This document shows, one piece after another, positions 47,185 through 47,241 of a stretch of 47,241 nt of DNA. The stretch is from Cruorifilaria tuberocauda (Eukaryota > Nematoda > Chromadorea > Rhabditida > Onchocercidae), in contig JABVXU010000427.1 of NCBI GenBank assembly GCA_013365365.1, positions 1 through 47,241 on the forward strand, read 5' to 3'. The stretch's first letter is position 1, and each line of letters opens with the position of its first letter. The notes beneath the pieces are model-generated. The model ran no database searches, was not told the origin of the DNA, and saw only the letters and a program-made list of their open reading frames with translations. A program made the translations under genes and the position numbers.

Positions 47185-47241
47185 TATATTTATATTTATA
47201 TTTATATTTATATTTATATTTATATTTATATTTATATTTGT
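47185..47241. repeat. (TATATT)n hexanucleotide repeat
   Basis: Nine perfect six-base units run from 47185 to 47238, close to the window edge, in what is probably the next NELF-A intron. Confidence 0.9.

Noticed and set aside
1..47241. Mobile elements, endosymbiont DNA insertions, CRISPR arrays, rRNA or spliced-leader RNA genes
   Set aside because: No transposase, reverse transcriptase, long terminal repeat, bacterial gene, spaced repeat array, or conserved RNA core was seen on reading both strands by eye; a database search could still find degraded copies.

Overview
This is a nuclear window from a parasitic nematode, most likely a filarial or other clade III worm; the species cannot be named from sequence alone. 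The reasons are a strongly AT-rich background, genes cut into many short exons by GT-AG introns, nematode-style acceptors (TTTCAG, TTTTAG, TTTATAG), and unpaired acceptor-like AG sites a few bases upstream of several start codons, as expected for spliced-leader trans-splicing. There are no bacterial operons, CRISPR arrays, rRNAs or recognisable tRNAs or transposons.

Layout. 1-8.3 kb is AT-rich and mostly empty, with only weak ORF candidates. 8.37-10.61 kb (+) holds a probable three-exon gene for a 64-residue secreted peptide, hidden because its exons are tiny. 11.31-21.55 kb (+) is the regulatory beta subunit of phosphorylase kinase in 28 exons. 22.71-28.52 kb (-) is HRS/HGS, the VHS-FYVE-UIM subunit of ESCRT-0, in 17 exons and convergent with the kinase gene. 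28.5-31.97 kb is a spacer with a TATG microsatellite. 31.97-35.48 kb (+) is a WASP/N-WASP gene in 10 exons. 35.5-37.57 kb is a spacer that may contain a small two-exon minus-strand gene. 37.59-42.19 kb (+) is a germ cell-less (GMCL1) BTB-BACK protein in 13 exons. 42.2-45.8 kb is a spacer with some possible exons. From 45.83 kb to the right edge (+) is the 5' part of a gene for NELF-A, a subunit of the negative elongation factor.

The genes serve unrelated cellular roles: glycogen breakdown control, endosomal sorting, actin nucleation, CUL3 adaptor/germ-cell fate, and RNA polymerase II pausing. There is no sign of one pathway or of an operon. The exon models for the four complete large genes were assembled by hand; every exon junction keeps phase and the total coding lengths are divisible by three (1139, 829, 574 and 513 residues).

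The most interesting items are: NELF-A in a nematode, although NELF is reported missing from Caenorhabditis elegans; the small secreted-peptide gene; a long near-perfect hairpin inside a phosphorylase kinase intron that looks like a microRNA precursor; and a candidate small minus-strand gene between WASP and GMCL1.
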